A stretch of 64,000 bases of DNA from Dactylonectria macrodidyma (Eukaryota > Ascomycota > Sordariomycetes > Hypocreales > Nectriaceae). Positions 39,828 through 51,000 of the stretch are shown one piece after another. Both the position numbers and the translations under genes were made by a program. Numbering within the stretch: the stretch's first letter is position 1; each line of letters starts with the position of its first letter. Location of the stretch: NCBI GenBank assembly GCA_020744425.1, contig JAGMUV010000059.1, forward strand, positions 29,159 to 93,158. Direction: 5' to 3'. The notes beneath the pieces were generated by a model that was not told where the DNA came from, did no database searches, and saw only the letters and a program-made list of their open reading frames with translations.

Positions 39828-40295
39828 CTATGCAGTATCACGTTATTAAGTGGAACCTTACAAGTCACACAGCCGCGGACCCAACAAAATGCCAGAAAGT
39901 CGTCAGATGGGGCCATGTCTATTCTACCGACGAGTTTAACAGGTTGGCCAATTCGATGGGCCAACCTCGTGATCCAACCAGTTCAATCTAAGGCGTTTGT
40001 AGTTGACAAAAAGCATGAAGAACTTGGGGATAAAGATACGCACGGGCCCGTTTGTACGAATTTTGTCGAAATATAAGGGGGGACCAGGACATTAAGGTTG
40101 CGTCTATACGTTCCGGATAACTCTTCCAGTCCTTGCTCTGTGGGGTAGACAGTCTGCCTGGAAATTACCCTAAGCCTTGAAGTGGAGCCTTGGGCGGGCC
40201 TTGAGCCCGTGTCCCCTTAAGGCTCGAGGATTTGCTAACCAATAAGGTTGGTTGTCCTGCGGTTGTTTTGAACAGTAAGCATGCGCTGTGTACAA
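39828..40295. other. stretch without a recognised gene
   Basis: Mixed sequence between the BTB fragment and the pogo remnant. No coding motif or repeat beyond short simple runs. Confidence 0.4.
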
Positions 40296-40349
40296 GGAAC
40301 TTTCCATGTGCACGGAACTTTCCATGTGCACGGAACTTTCCATGTGCAC
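40296..40349. repeat. 18-bp tandem repeat, three copies
   Basis: Three perfect head-to-tail copies of GGAACTTTCCATGTGCAC at the 5' break point of the pogo remnant. Confidence 0.95.
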
Positions 40350-40359
40350 GATTTGGTCA

Positions 40360-41559
40360 GCAAGCGTGTCGCGCCTACCACGGAAATTAGCTGAACTTGA
40401 AGGATTGGTTCAGCATCTTGGCTCGGTTGTCGACAACTCGTTCGCAACTCGAAATTGGACTTCGTTTATCGAAGCTATCACTGCGGACGGCTGTTCCTTG
40501 ACTCCTGGCATAATATTCAAGGGAAAGCAACTCCAAAAACAGTGGTTCCTTCATGAATTCAAGAAGATAGCGAACTGGCATTACATAACTTCACCCAACG
40601 GGTGGACTGATGAGCACATTGGTGTTGAATGGCTTGAAAGAGTCTATTTGCCCCAGACCAAGCCTGCCGATGAGACTGATGCCAGATTAATCATTCTAGA
40701 CGGCCACGGGAGCCATGCAACGGTACTGTCTTTGTTTACCTAGCCAAAGGTCACTGCAAACCGAGCGAAGGACGAATGGATGGCTACATGCTTTTTGAAC
40801 GACGTTTACTGTTGCTACCTTCTAGCGCACTGCTCTCACGGCCTCCAGCTATTGGGCAATGGAGTATTTAACGCCTCCAAAGCTGCATATCGACGAGAGT
40901 TGGAAAAGTTCGCTTCCCTGACTGATTCTGCTCCGATGGATAAGGTCAATTTCACCAGAGCCTACGCCAAGGCTCATGAAGTGGGAATGACGAAGAAGAA
41001 TATACTCTCCGGCTGGAGAGTTACTGGCAATTGGTTAACCTCGCGAGCCAAAGCTCTAAGGGGCCCAGAAATCCAAGAGGATAGGCGGAATGACAGCCCA
41101 AAGACGACTCCGGAGCAGTCGCCGTATATTGGCTCGGATGATACACCAAAAACCAGCCGCCAGATTCGCGATCTAGGGCTAAACAAAACACCAAAGGCAT
41201 GGAGACGGTATATCATGATAGCCAAAGGCTTTGAGACACAACAATAGACGTTAATGGCGCATGCGATGAGAATTGCTGGCATGGAGGAGGAACTGGCACG
41301 TCTGAAGAGAGGGAAGAAGAGGAAGACTATTCCGAACCCCAATAAACGTTTCATGACTCTGAGAGAGGCTCTAGCCTCTGGAGAAGCCAATCCAGAAAAA
41401 GGAAGCGAAAAGAAGCATGTTGTGGTGAACCATAGCTCTTCGGGGGAGGCAGGGCCAGAATCGGAGGCTACTTCGGTTATTGAAGTCAGAGAAGAAACCA
41501 TACTACCTCAGCGCACCACACGATGGGGGAAGCTGGTCAAAAGGCTTAAAAGTCAATAG
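40360..41559 (+). pseudogene. decayed pogo-type transposase
   Basis: The N-terminal DNA-binding part is missing. Readable are GSVVDNSFATRNWTSFIEAI, HYITSPNGWTDEHIGVEWLE and LIILDGHGSHAT (second catalytic Asp), then an intron (40723-40770, 48 bp, GTACTG to GAAG). The frame resumes as DEWMATCFLNDVYCCYLLAH. The third Asp motif reads LQLLGNGVF, where pogo proteins have LQPLDNGVF, so that Asp is lost. A TAG at 41245-41247 interrupts the C-terminal tail (AGMEEELARLKRGKKRK). The family differs from the pogo elements at 19.7 and 45 kb. Confidence 0.75.
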
Positions 41560-41680
41560 ATACAATATATACATCAATTGTAAATTTACACCAGGTAACC
41601 ATTTGCAAATAACTTTTATTTTGGTCAAGTCATGTGTAAGTGAAATAGTTGAGTTTTGGTGGTTGGTTTTTTTTCTGCCT

Positions 41681-41760
41681 GGCGAAAGGGTGGGGTTGGC
41701 GAAAGGGTGGGGTTGGCGAAAGGGTGGGGTTGGCGAAAGGGTGGGGTTGGCGAAAGGGTG
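41681..41760. repeat. 17-bp tandem repeat, nearly five copies
   Basis: Head-to-tail GGCGAAAGGGTGGGGTT units, the last one altered. G-rich on the plus strand. It lies between the pogo and MULE remnants. Confidence 0.95.
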
Positions 41761-41799
41761 GTGGTGCATGGTAACGCCCGGGCTCTCATCAATCGAGAC

Positions 41800-42135
41800 A
41801 AGTTGAATGGCCACACTCCTACTGCAGCACTGATCAAGCTATTTGACGAGATGGATATTCCTTATCTCGTTAAATCGGCGGATGATGAGCCAAACCGCCT
41901 CGTTGGTCTTGTCTGGACTTTTTCCTACTGCCTCCATATGTGAAAGTGGTTTCCCAAGGCAATCAGCTTCGATAACACATACAACACCAACCGCTTCAAG
42001 CTTCCGTTATTCCAGGCAACAGGACAGACCTGCCTCGTTCTGTCTTTCACGCGGCTTTCAGTTGATCGATAAGGGGAGACGGGAGGGGTTTCAGTACTTC
42101 TCCGAGAGCTTTCGACAGCTAGCAGAACGGCACTC
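41800..42135 (+). pseudogene. MULE transposase fragment
   Basis: In shifting frames one reads DEPNRLVGLVWTFSYCLHM, then SFDNTYNTNRFKLPLFQATG, the first catalytic-Asp region of Mutator-like transposases. The same region occurs in the better preserved copy at 57910-58984. At least two frameshifts are needed, and nothing beyond the first motif survives. Confidence 0.65.
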
Positions 42136-42650
42136 ACGGGGAGGACTCTACCCTCCCGTGAGTGTACGGACCCGCGAACCTATGGGCTCCCCCCTACAGA
42201 CACAGGCTGAGCTAAGCCCCAAAGACCGACGGTTTGAATGGGAGTACCACCACTCTTTGTGTACCTACCCAAGAGCCTGCCACACGTTCACGGGCGCCAC
42301 CCCCAATTGCTACCGAGCATCGCCGCCGCCGAGCTCGCACCTCTAGGACGCTGTGAGGGTTCCTGCGCGACGTTATTCACCCTGACATCACTTGCCTGGA
42401 TCATCCATCCATCCATCCATCCCTAGTTTCCTCCTCGCCGGGAAGGACGACCTCACACATAGCTTAGCCTACTAATCCCTCCTCCCAGACCACTGATACG
42501 AACACACACACACGACACACAACCCTCGGATTATCACAGTCTTTACTAAATTGTCCATCTCACGGCCCTCGTCTCCTCCCGCGTTGGCGCAGTCTCTCCT
42601 CTGTCTCTTTACCTCGCTTACACTTACGCTCGCTCTTGGCCCGCCTCTCT
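42136..42650. other. stretch without a gene
   Basis: Mixed sequence with a CCAT microsatellite (about 42401-42422) and a pyrimidine-rich run up to the pogo-like element's TIR. Confidence 0.45.
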
Positions 42651-42775
42651 CCGGCGTTCCCCGTGGTCGCTTCCGCTCCCACGGGGGGTCCCTTGACTAG
42701 CAAAAGGGGCCCTTGATTCGCAAAAAAAAAAGATACCTCCAAAAGAGGGGTTTCCCCACCTAAATTGAAGTGGCT
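42651..42775 (+). repeat. left TIR of the pogo-like transposon
   Basis: Inverted match of 47315-47432. Ends inward in a region of small mismatches after an A10 run. Confidence 0.85.
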
Positions 42776-42886
42776 CTTTTTCATGAATAAACCCGCATTC
42801 TGCACACATGACCCTGTTATCTACAACCCCGCTCAACGTAACATCACCAACTTCGTCAACGTTAACAATCCCTTTGACTGTGTTAA

Positions 42887-44958
42887 GGCTCCAGGCCAGA
42901 TTGTGCCCCACATGACCCCTGCTCACAGTGAGGTACATCAGAGTAACGCGTCGCGTAGTCAGAATCAACCCCACCAAAATACACATACAAACGATTCTGA
43001 CTTTCGCGATGGATACCCAAGTGCCCTCAACACAGGCAATCAATGTGTATGACGATAACAGCTTCATTTGCACTGATAACAGCCGCCGGGAGCAGGGAGC
43101 TGACAACACCTGCCGGCCGAACCTAGCCCCTGTCAACGAACGCGGCTACAACTTCATGCCTTTCGAGGTTCCAACACGCGACTTTAAGGTCAAGGACCTG
43201 CCCCAGGACCCGTTATCTCTTTTCCAGCAATTCCTACCTATTTCCCTAGTAGAAAGCTGGGTCAAATATACCAATGACTGGGTTAGCCACCTGCAGCAAG
43301 AGGCTCGCGGTAGTGCACACACATTACCGCCAAGATCACGGTTACGCCTCTGGAGACCAACCTCTGTTGCAGAAGTCTACATATGGGTCGCAATCCTTAT
43401 TTACTTAGGGATTCACACTGAACTTGACCTCGAAGACCATTGGGAGACTTCTCGGCCGGGGCACTAACACTCTACTCACTCTATCATCAAATATATGACC
43501 TATGACCGATTTCAGCAACTACATCGTCACATTCGCATTTTCAGCCCTCACATCACCATAAGCAGCAACAGCGCCCTCACCTATGACCGTGTGACGCCGT
43601 GGTCTGACCACATACAGCGCGTGTCTACGGATTTCTATGTTCCAGGCACTTGCATCGCTGTAGATGAGTGTATGGCCCGCTATACCGGGAGGTCAAAAGA
43701 GACAACAAGAGTCCCTAACAAGCCGATCCCCGTCGGCTTCAAAGTTTGGGTTGCAGCACAGCAGGGCTATTTCCTACGTTGGATTTGGCATAGGCCCGGA
43801 CCTAGGTTTGGACCTGTTGGTCTCAAGCCTGCCCGGCAACGGCGGCGTGAGGCCAAGCAGGAGAAGACAGTCTATCTGAACCCGACGCAGGCTGTGGTTG
43901 TTGCCCTACTAAACTTGCTGCCAGAAGCCAACTATCACGTCTTTATCGATAACCTCTTTTCCTCTCCCGACCTCCTACGCAGCCTCCGCGAGCACGGCCA
44001 CGGCGCTACGGGTACAGCCCGAGTCAACTGTGGCATCTACAAGCCCTTAGTCAAGCTCAAAAATGACGATAACACAGCTGCCGCAAATATCAAATTCAAC
44101 GAAATCAGGACCGTCCCAACTAAGGATAATAAGGTCAGTCAAGCAGACAGCTTTAGCTGTAAATGCCCTACTAATTTGTCCTGGGCCAGGTAAATCAGAT
44201 CGCGTGGAAAGACAACGCCCTTGTGTTGTTCTTATCTACTGTGTACGCAGGCGACGAGACCGTCCTTCGGTTACGCAAGAGGCCGACAACAGACCAAATT
44301 CGAGCACGCCCAATACAGCGATTTTTCGGTGACGAGCCAGTGAAAGAGATTATTATCCCGTCTGTTGCTGCCTTCTACAATGACGAGATGAACGGGGTAG
44401 ACCGCGGTGACCAACTGAGGTCATATTTGGGCTTCGAACACCGTGTGCGCCGAGGGGGTTGGCAAGCCCTAGCTTGGTCCTACCTAATTGACGTCATTGT
44501 AGTCAACAGTTACCTTCTTCAGCTACGCGGCAAGCCTATTTGGAAGTCATATACACGTCAGGCTAAGTGGCGAGGGCGCCTTGTTGATGACCTCGTCCAG
44601 GCGTACAGCGGTCAATCTGACTCTAGGCAGAGGTTTCGGGCGGGAGACGAATTTACGCCTCTGTCACAGCATAAATACGTCCAGCGAGGGAAAAAGGGTA
44701 ACTGCCTCGCATGTCAGGGCGTACGGCGTGGAGAGGTCAGGTCACGAAGCTCGCGGCGGCCGTTGAGTGAGGCCGACGGCAACAGGGTCCGGATCCGGCG
44801 GCAGTCTCGCGGTGGCTGTGACCAGTGCGATGTAGCTCTTTGTAGCTCGCAGGATTGCTGGGACTTCTATCACCATACAAAATAGGTGGGAATTGATGTA
44901 CCCCTGAACGCTCGTTCCCTAATTGGGCCGACCCCCCTGCGACCCCCTGTCTGGAGCC
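42887..44958 (+). mobile_element. piggyBac element at a TTAA site
   Basis: Bounded by TTAA at 42883-42886 and 44959-44962, with inverted ends GGCTCCAG. Outside the TTAA on both sides lie 14 bp that are inverted copies of each other (CCCTTTGACTGTG and CACAGTCAAAGGG), so the empty site would be a 32-bp perfect palindrome centred on TTAA. Alternatively the TIR is 26 bp and includes the TTAA. Confidence 0.75.
43012..44885 (+). pseudogene. piggyBac transposase with one nonsense codon
   Basis: Exon 1 runs from the ATG at 43012 to 44133 and exon 2 from 44190 to 44885. The 56-bp intron (GTCAGT to CCAG) joins TKDNK to VNQIAWKDNA. The three catalytic acids are visible in CIAVDECMARYTGRS, HVFIDNLFSS and NGVDRGDQLRS. 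A C-terminal cysteine-rich domain (CLACQGV, then CDQCDVALCSSQDCWDFYH) resembles the piggyBac end-binding RING-like region. A TAA at 43465-43467 interrupts exon 1 before the catalytic core (between SRPGH and HSTHSIIKYM). Apart from this stop the frame is clean, so inactivation looks recent. Confidence 0.9.
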
Positions 44959-45032
44959 TTAACACAGTCAAAGGGATATCACGTCCTCGCTACCCAACTA
45001 AACACGATCACAACTATTACAATTCTGCACCA

Positions 45033-47237
45033 ATGGCTACGGCAAATACATCAATCGGAAGCCCTGACTCAAGAGAAGATACCATCCGACTTTGGATTAA
45101 TCCTGAGACCGGGAAGCATAACTTTTCACGGTGTAACGATGAGAACCTTGAACTCCGGACGGTAGCCGGCGTCGAGCTCTTTCGAGCCGGTTATTATAAG
45201 AACCTCGCTGTTGCAAGCCGTGATCTTAAAGTCAGTTATTGGAGGCTATATTCTCGTCATAAAGGGTCTCATCCGGGCCAGAAGAATGGCGGCAATCACA
45301 CCTTATTCTCGAAGGAAGAGGAGGGAGCTATTATCATTTGGGCACATCGCCGCATCACTCACGGACATCACATCACAATTCGTGCCCTTTGTCAACATGC
45401 GAATGCCGTTCTGAGGGCTAAAGAGAGGCCGCCAACGGCCTCTAGAAAGTGGGCAAGGCATTTTATGAGACGTTGGAAGCATACCTTTCATAAGAGGAAA
45501 TCTACAACCCGAGATGCCAAGAGAAAGGCCATGGAAGACCGTGGCGAAGTTGAGAAGTGGTTCAAAGCTTGGCGAGAGTATATGCGTTATGTCAATCCTG
45601 AAAACGTGTGGAATGTTGACGAGATTGGCTTCATGATCGGATATCTCTTAAAAGGGACTTTCCCATGGACTTTCGCAGAGATTGAGCGGCCAATTCTCAC
45701 GGATGCACACGAATTATGTTCAATGACAGCCATCGAAGCCATCTCGGCCGCTGGAAAGTCGATAGCACCGTTCCTGATCATGCCTGGAGTCCAGCTTCCG
45801 TTCAGGTGGTTTGACAACAACCTTGACGGCGATACATCCATTGCCACGAGTCCCAGGGGTTATATCACTGATATCCTCGCCTCGGAATGGATTGAACACT
45901 TCGAGAGATTAACGAGACCTTCAAATCCCGGCGAAAAACGAGTCATCCTCCTCGATGGATGCGAAAGTCACTTTACAAAGGAACTCGCGGTACACGCTAA
46001 ACAGCACAACATTGAAATCTTCCCTTTCCCCCCACATTTGACTCATATGTTACAACCTTTGGATGTTGGAGTGTTCAGCTCTTACAAGCATTGGCAACAA
46101 GATGTCTTATACCGGGAGATTGCGGATGGAGCCACAGATTTTAACAAGTCTGACTTCTTATTTCACCTTCAGGAAATAAGGGATCGCACTTTTAAAAAGT
46201 CAACGATTATCTCTGCCTGGGAGAAGTGTGGTATCTATCCTTTTAACCCATCAGTTGTGCTAGATCAAATGGTTGACCCCCTATCATCACTTAGCCAAGA
46301 GGTCAATGAGCAAGACCTGCCTGGTTATGTGACACTTGGGGATACTTCAGAAAGCGATTTTGACGGCTCAGATGACGACGAAAATGCTCCTGAAGATGAC
46401 TCAGATGATCAGGAATTCCAGGAGATTCCAATAACCCCCAAAACTCCCGAAAAGATCAACTGGGCCACCGTTGCTACCCCCCCCTTCAACATCCGCATTA
46501 TCCAACGCTACCAAGAATACGTTGCCTTACGGATTGAAGCTTCAATCGTCTCCGGTGTACGGCTGACGCCCTCGGTGGCTCATGTTCATGAAAAATCGAG
46601 GAAAGCTACAGAAGTTCTTATGATCAATGGCATTACATCGACTGAGGAGATGAAGCGTCTGAAGGAGAAGAATCTACGCCGCCGGGCACTTCAACAGGGG
46701 ACTCAAATTGTAAGTAATTACGGCCCAATTCGCGTCAGTGATGCCAGACTTCGTGTCGCCAAAGACGAATACCATCGACGAGCCGCTCAAGCTGAAGAAT
46801 ATCGACGATATAGGAAGAAAGAAGCGACTGATGAAGTGAAATATATATATCGTTGGATAAAGGATGTACGAAGTATTGTCCGGGTAAGTGTTAATAACAT
46901 TTCAGGGGTCGAAGCACGCAGAGGTTTATGGGCAAAAGCTGCACGACGAGAGCTTCTCTCTTCTAACGAGGATATGAGTAAGAGATATGCTATTCAACGT
47001 GAATTCCGTGAGTCCTTTGCACTGTCATTGGAGAGGATCACGGGCATCACTTGGCCCCCTGACTATGACGAAGAGACTGTCACTTCGGCAGTCAAATTCG
47101 TTGCCTTGGAGGAACAGGAACGCCGTGCAGCTAAGAAATTGCTTACATATGAGGCTGACGGCATTGAAATCATAGTTGAAGACTGCATTGAAGTCAGTCA
47201 GGGCGAATTTACGGTGCCAAAGGAGGAGCCGGAATAG
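45033..47237 (+). CDS. pogo-type DDE transposase of the long-TIR element
   Basis: 734 residues from the ATG at 45033 (MATANTSIGSPDS); the frame is open further upstream only through piggyBac DNA. A Psq-like N-terminal HTH covers about 45-95 (AGYYKNLAVASRDLKVSYWR) and a CENP-B-type HTH about 100-160. The DDE_1 domain has WNVDEIGFMIG, ILLDGCESHFTKEL and LQPLDVGVFSSYKHW with all three Asp present. An acidic linker (DGSDDDENAPEDDSDDQ) and a long basic, coiled C-terminal region (about 480-734) follow. This makes it longer than the ~540 residues of Fot1. The frame has no stop, so the protein may still be functional, but its leader is split by the piggyBac. Confidence 0.88.
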   Translation: MATANTSIGSPDSREDTIRLWINPETGKHNFSRCNDENLELRTVAGVELFRAGYYKNLAVASRDLKVSYWRLYSRHKGSHPGQKNGGNHTLFSKEEEGAIIIWAHRRITHGHHITIRALCQHANAVLRAKERPPTASRKWARHFMRRWKHTFHKRKSTTRDAKRKAMEDRGEVEKWFKAWREYMRYVNPENVWNVDEIGFMIGYLLKGTFPWTFAEIERPILTDAHELCSMTAIEAISAAGKSIAPFLIMPGVQLPFRWFDNNLDGDTSIATSPRGYITDILASEWIEHFERLTRPSNPGEKRVILLDGCESHFTKELAVHAKQHNIEIFPFPPHLTHMLQPLDVGVFSSYKHWQQDVLYREIADGATDFNKSDFLFHLQEIRDRTFKKSTIISAWEKCGIYPFNPSVVLDQMVDPLSSLSQEVNEQDLPGYVTLGDTSESDFDGSDDDENAPEDDSDDQEFQEIPITPKTPEKINWATVATPPFNIRIIQRYQEYVALRIEASIVSGVRLTPSVAHVHEKSRKATEVLMINGITSTEEMKRLKEKNLRRRALQQGTQIVSNYGPIRVSDARLRVAKDEYHRRAAQAEEYRRYRKKEATDEVKYIYRWIKDVRSIVRVSVNNISGVEARRGLWAKAARRELLSSNEDMSKRYAIQREFRESFALSLERITGITWPPDYDEETVTSAVKFVALEEQERRAAKKLLTYEADGIEIIVEDCIEVSQGEFTVPKEEPE

Positions 47238-47314
47238 GGGTTAAATTGGACTTGGGTAAATACATGACATTCCCCCGGTCGCAAATATCACATATTATTG
47301 TTTTAATGAAGTGA

Positions 47315-47432
47315 CTTCTAAATTGGGGAGAAACCCCCCTGTTTGGAAGTACCTTTTTTTTGCGAATCAAGGGCCCCTTTTGCTAGTCAAGGGACCCCCC
47401 GTGGGAGCGGAAGCGACCACGGGGAACGCCGG
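47315..47432 (-). repeat. right TIR of the pogo-like transposon
   Basis: Inverted match of the left TIR at 42651-42775, with a T8 run in place of A10. Confidence 0.85.
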
Positions 47433-47636
47433 ACTAGAGGCCCCCACAAGTAACAAGCTTGAATCGAGATCGCCGAGATGGATGAGGCGTTCAATTCTTA
47501 ATTAGTTTAGTGCTATAAATATAAGACGACACCCTACGGGGTCCGCCAATGCCTTTTCGGAACGAGTTGAGAGCTTGAGAAGTAAGGCGCTTAAAGTAAG
47601 GCGCTTACAAGGGCTGGTGGGGTCTGTGTGTTGGAA

Positions 47637-47797
47637 TGAGGATAGAAATGAGGCAAGGATCACGATCATCGTGAACAAGTTCACGATGAGAGTGAACGAC
47701 CACAACTAGTATCAGGCAGCAGCCTGCTGCCTATGATATTGGCAGATTGAACACAGGTATAAGAGACCGACCTTCGTCGCTCTCTTAGATAGAAGAA
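47637..47797 (+). repeat. two-hairpin module, second copy
   Basis: Same order as at 22480-22640 (minus): CATCGTGAACAAGTTCACGA hairpin, CTAG, GGCAGCAGCCTGCTGCC, TATAAGAGACCGACC. The match starts at AAATGAGGCAAG and ends after TTAGATAGA. Beyond these points the two loci differ. Confidence 0.7.
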
Positions 47798-47828
47798 GTA
47801 GCTCAATTCAATGTCTTCTGGCCACATC

Positions 47829-47981
47829 CTATGTTGCACCCCTTAACTCGTGAGACTGTGTGTGACCAGTTTTTTTGCGCCTTTTGCGCGCACAGGCGAT
47901 AGTATCCAACGTGAGGCCTCGTTGCCGCTCGTCAAGGATCCTGTCCTTGAGGGGCTCCAGGTCCTTTCTAGGCCGTGGCAT
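47829..47981 (-). pseudogene. remnant of a Clr5/HTH-type N terminus
   Basis: Fifty codons from an ATG at 47981: MPRPRKDLEPLKDRILDERQ, RGLTLDTI, then basic residues to a stop. The MPRPRKDLEP...I...RxGxTLxxI pattern matches the short N-terminal helix-turn-helix (Clr5-like) seen in many fungal proteins, several of them transposon-borne. The rest of such a protein is missing. Confidence 0.4.
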
Positions 47982-48015
47982 CCTGTGTAACGGGCTGAGG
48001 GCACAGCGGTAAGCT

Positions 48016-51000
48016 CAAGGGTCGGACCAACTACACTGCAAATCCACGTGGACCACATATAAGTGGCCCATCTCTACTACATCCACTTGTCGGCGCTCAG
48101 ATTAGGTAATAATCCACTACACTTGGACCTGAAAGTGGATGTAATGGAGTGGATTTAGGTGGATTTAGGTACAGTGGGATATTCCCTGACCCTGTACGGT
48201 TCAGAGTACTTGTTTTTGTATATAATTGCCTATTAAATCGAGGTACCTGGGCCCAAGTTAGCCGAGGTCGATCACTCCTACAGCTCATCTTATAACGTGA
48301 TACGAGAAACTGCCCCTATTGAGCGCGTTTTCTAAGATTTCCTGCTGTTGTTTTTGCCAGAAATCTTTTTTGACGATGTCAGCCAACCAGCCAGGCCAAC
48401 CAGGCCAACAGCAGCAGCTCGAAGACCGTCTTTTTCGCCATTTCAGAGGCTGGAATTGGTCAGAACGCGCTCGTGATACTAGCTCTTGGCTGTGGGACTT
48501 TGGCTATGATATTCAACGTCATGGCTTACGCAAATGGGCTTGCAAGGACTGTATCCTCGGAAATCGTCCCATTATCGCGAGTTTTACCTCTTCAGGTCTC
48601 CAGAACGCGGCAAATCATCTATGGCGTGAGCACAAAACACCAGCACCAGAGGGAGAGAAAAAGAGCACAGCACAGCTCAAATCCGAAGGCGCACTGAAAT
48701 CGAACCAGCCGACTATTGCCTCTGTTTTGAAACTGGACGTCAACAAGCCTACGGAACAGAATATCGCGAATAGCTTCATCTCACGCTTTGATAAGCAACA
48801 TTTTCAGCGTATGCTAGTCGAGTTAATCGTCAGTAGCAACCAGTCATTTTCCTTCGCCGAGAACCCCATCCTCCGAGAAATCTTCGACTATTTGAGTCCC
48901 TCCGTTTCCATCCAACACGCCAACTTGACTGCCACGGCTGTCCGATATAAGATCATTCAAGAGTATAACCGCCACAAGCAGACGGTTATCGAGGTGCTGA
49001 GGAACTCCCCTGGAGCCCTTCATATTTCATTTGATGGCTGGACGTCTCGAAATAAGCTTGCCCTCTACGGTATTGCTTGTTTTTTCAGAGACGAGAAGAA
49101 TCGGCCATGCAAAATCATGATTGGAGTTCCAGAGGCTCATCGTCACTTCGGCTCAACGATCGGTGGGGAGGTTCTCGACGTCCTACACACTCTTGGCGTG
49201 GGTCCAGAGAAGGTTGGCTATTTCACGCTCGACAATGCAGAAAACAACGATACTGCCATGGAGGTCATTGGTGCTGAACTTGGGTTCGATGGCCGACTGC
49301 GCCGAGGACGCTGTATTGGCCACACAATTAACTTGTCAGCCAAGGCGCTCTTATTTGGCAAAAACGCCGACGCGTTCGAGAAGCAATTGTCAGGCGCAGA
49401 AGCGTTATCTGATACTGAATACGCTCAATGGCGCAAAAAAGGACCAGTTGGCAAGTTACACAATATCGTAGTTGATGTGCGTATTAGCCACCGGCTGATT
49501 TACTTGTTCAAGGAGGTCCAGAGGGTAAGCGGTTTAACTAAATCCTATTCGTCTCATATTAACTCGGTATATCTAACAGGACGAAATTAATCGCGCCACC
49601 ACCCTTAAACTCCGATCGAAGAAACCACTCAAGCTAATTATCGACAACGACACGCGTTGGCTGTCACAACTCTACATGATCCGCAGGGCTCTACGGTTGA
49701 AAACCTCTATCGAACTCCTACTGATCAAGTATAAGGCGCAATGGGAGGACGAAAATCGGTCTAAAAAGACTGGCCAAGTGACACAAGCCAAGTTGGCGAA
49801 AAAACCACGCATCCTCCGAGACGAGAATCAGCTAACGGACAAAGACTGGGAGGTTCTTTACCATTTGGAGGCTATTCTGACTGTTTTTGAGACCGTGGTA
49901 AAGACGCTTGAGGGTGATGGACACATCCGCAGGCGTAAGCAAGGCTGGACTGGCTCCTATGGCAATATCTGGGACGTGGTGCTTGGCTATGAGTTGCTGC
50001 TTAACACACTGGAAGAATATAAGCAGCTTGCTGCTGATTTTCCTGATCCAGAGCACTTCCGCATCGGAATCAACCTTGCTTGGGATAAGCTGGATGAATA
50101 TTATCGGCGGCTGGACGAGACGCCCATCTACTATACGGCTATGGCGCTCCATCCAGCTTATCGTTGGGACTGGTTTGATGAAACGTGGGCTCATAAGCCT
50201 AGCTGGGTTGAAAAGGCAAAAGAGATGGTTGCCGACGTCTGGCTGTCCGATTACGCTCGTCTCGAGGTTAGAACCAGCAGCAGCAGAGGCGACGACGAGC
50301 CACCAGCAAAAAGACCTCGGTTTTTCAATCCCTTCGAGAAGAACAGTCGTCTGCCAAGCTCAATACCAGCCTACGCAGCAGCTATTGTGGGTGACGAGTA
50401 CCAAGCGTGGCAGACGGATCGTGACGCCAGCGACGGCAACGTTCGTGATCCAATTGGTTACTGGATCACTAAGCAAGGCAGATATCCTCGGTTATCCAGG
50501 ATGGCCTTGGACTTCCTGACGATCCAGCCGATGTCAGCCGAGTGTGAGAGGTTATTTTCAGCTGCTGGCAAGACGGTCTCGGGGTTGCGTACGAACCTAG
50601 ATGCTGAGATTATCGCCATTTGTCAGGTCTTACGCTCTTGGTACCGTGCTGGCCTTATCAAGGACCTGGATCCATTGCTTAAGTCACACCTTGAAAGTAA
50701 GCTGGATGCCGGCTGTGGGACTCTAAGCGACGACGAGCTGGCTCTTGCTGAGTCAAAATGGCTATTCGAGGGCGAGGACAGCGCCAGCGAGGTTGACGAT
50801 TCATCACAGCAGCAAGAGGCTGAAGAGTTAGTGTCAACCTCTGAAAGTGAGGCTGAATAGGCGTCGACGAGGTTGTGAATAGCCTCAAAAGTCCACTTAC
50901 AAAAACCCACTTATAAATCCACGTGTACATCCATTCCACTCCGGTCGAAAGTGTGCTACATCCACTTTGTAATTGCCTAAAAATGGTCCATCCACTCTAC

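Larger units (their letters stand above)
42651..47432 (+). mobile_element. pogo-like DNA transposon with ~120-bp TIRs, carrying a nested piggyBac
   Basis: Inverted repeats at 42651-42775 and about 47315-47432 share CCGGCGTTCCCCGTGGTCGC, then a GGGGGGTCCCTTGACTAGCA block, then an A-rich run and AGGGGTTT. They enclose one pogo-type transposase gene (45033-47237). Its leader has been split by a piggyBac (42887-44958). Without the insert the element would be about 2.7 kb. No TA duplication is visible at the ends as placed, although a GCCTCT motif continues just outside both TIRs, so the true ends may be a few bases further out. Confidence 0.8.

Noticed and set aside
40296..41760. Tandem repeats as a CRISPR array
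   Set aside because: Units are contiguous without spacers and the genome is eukaryotic.
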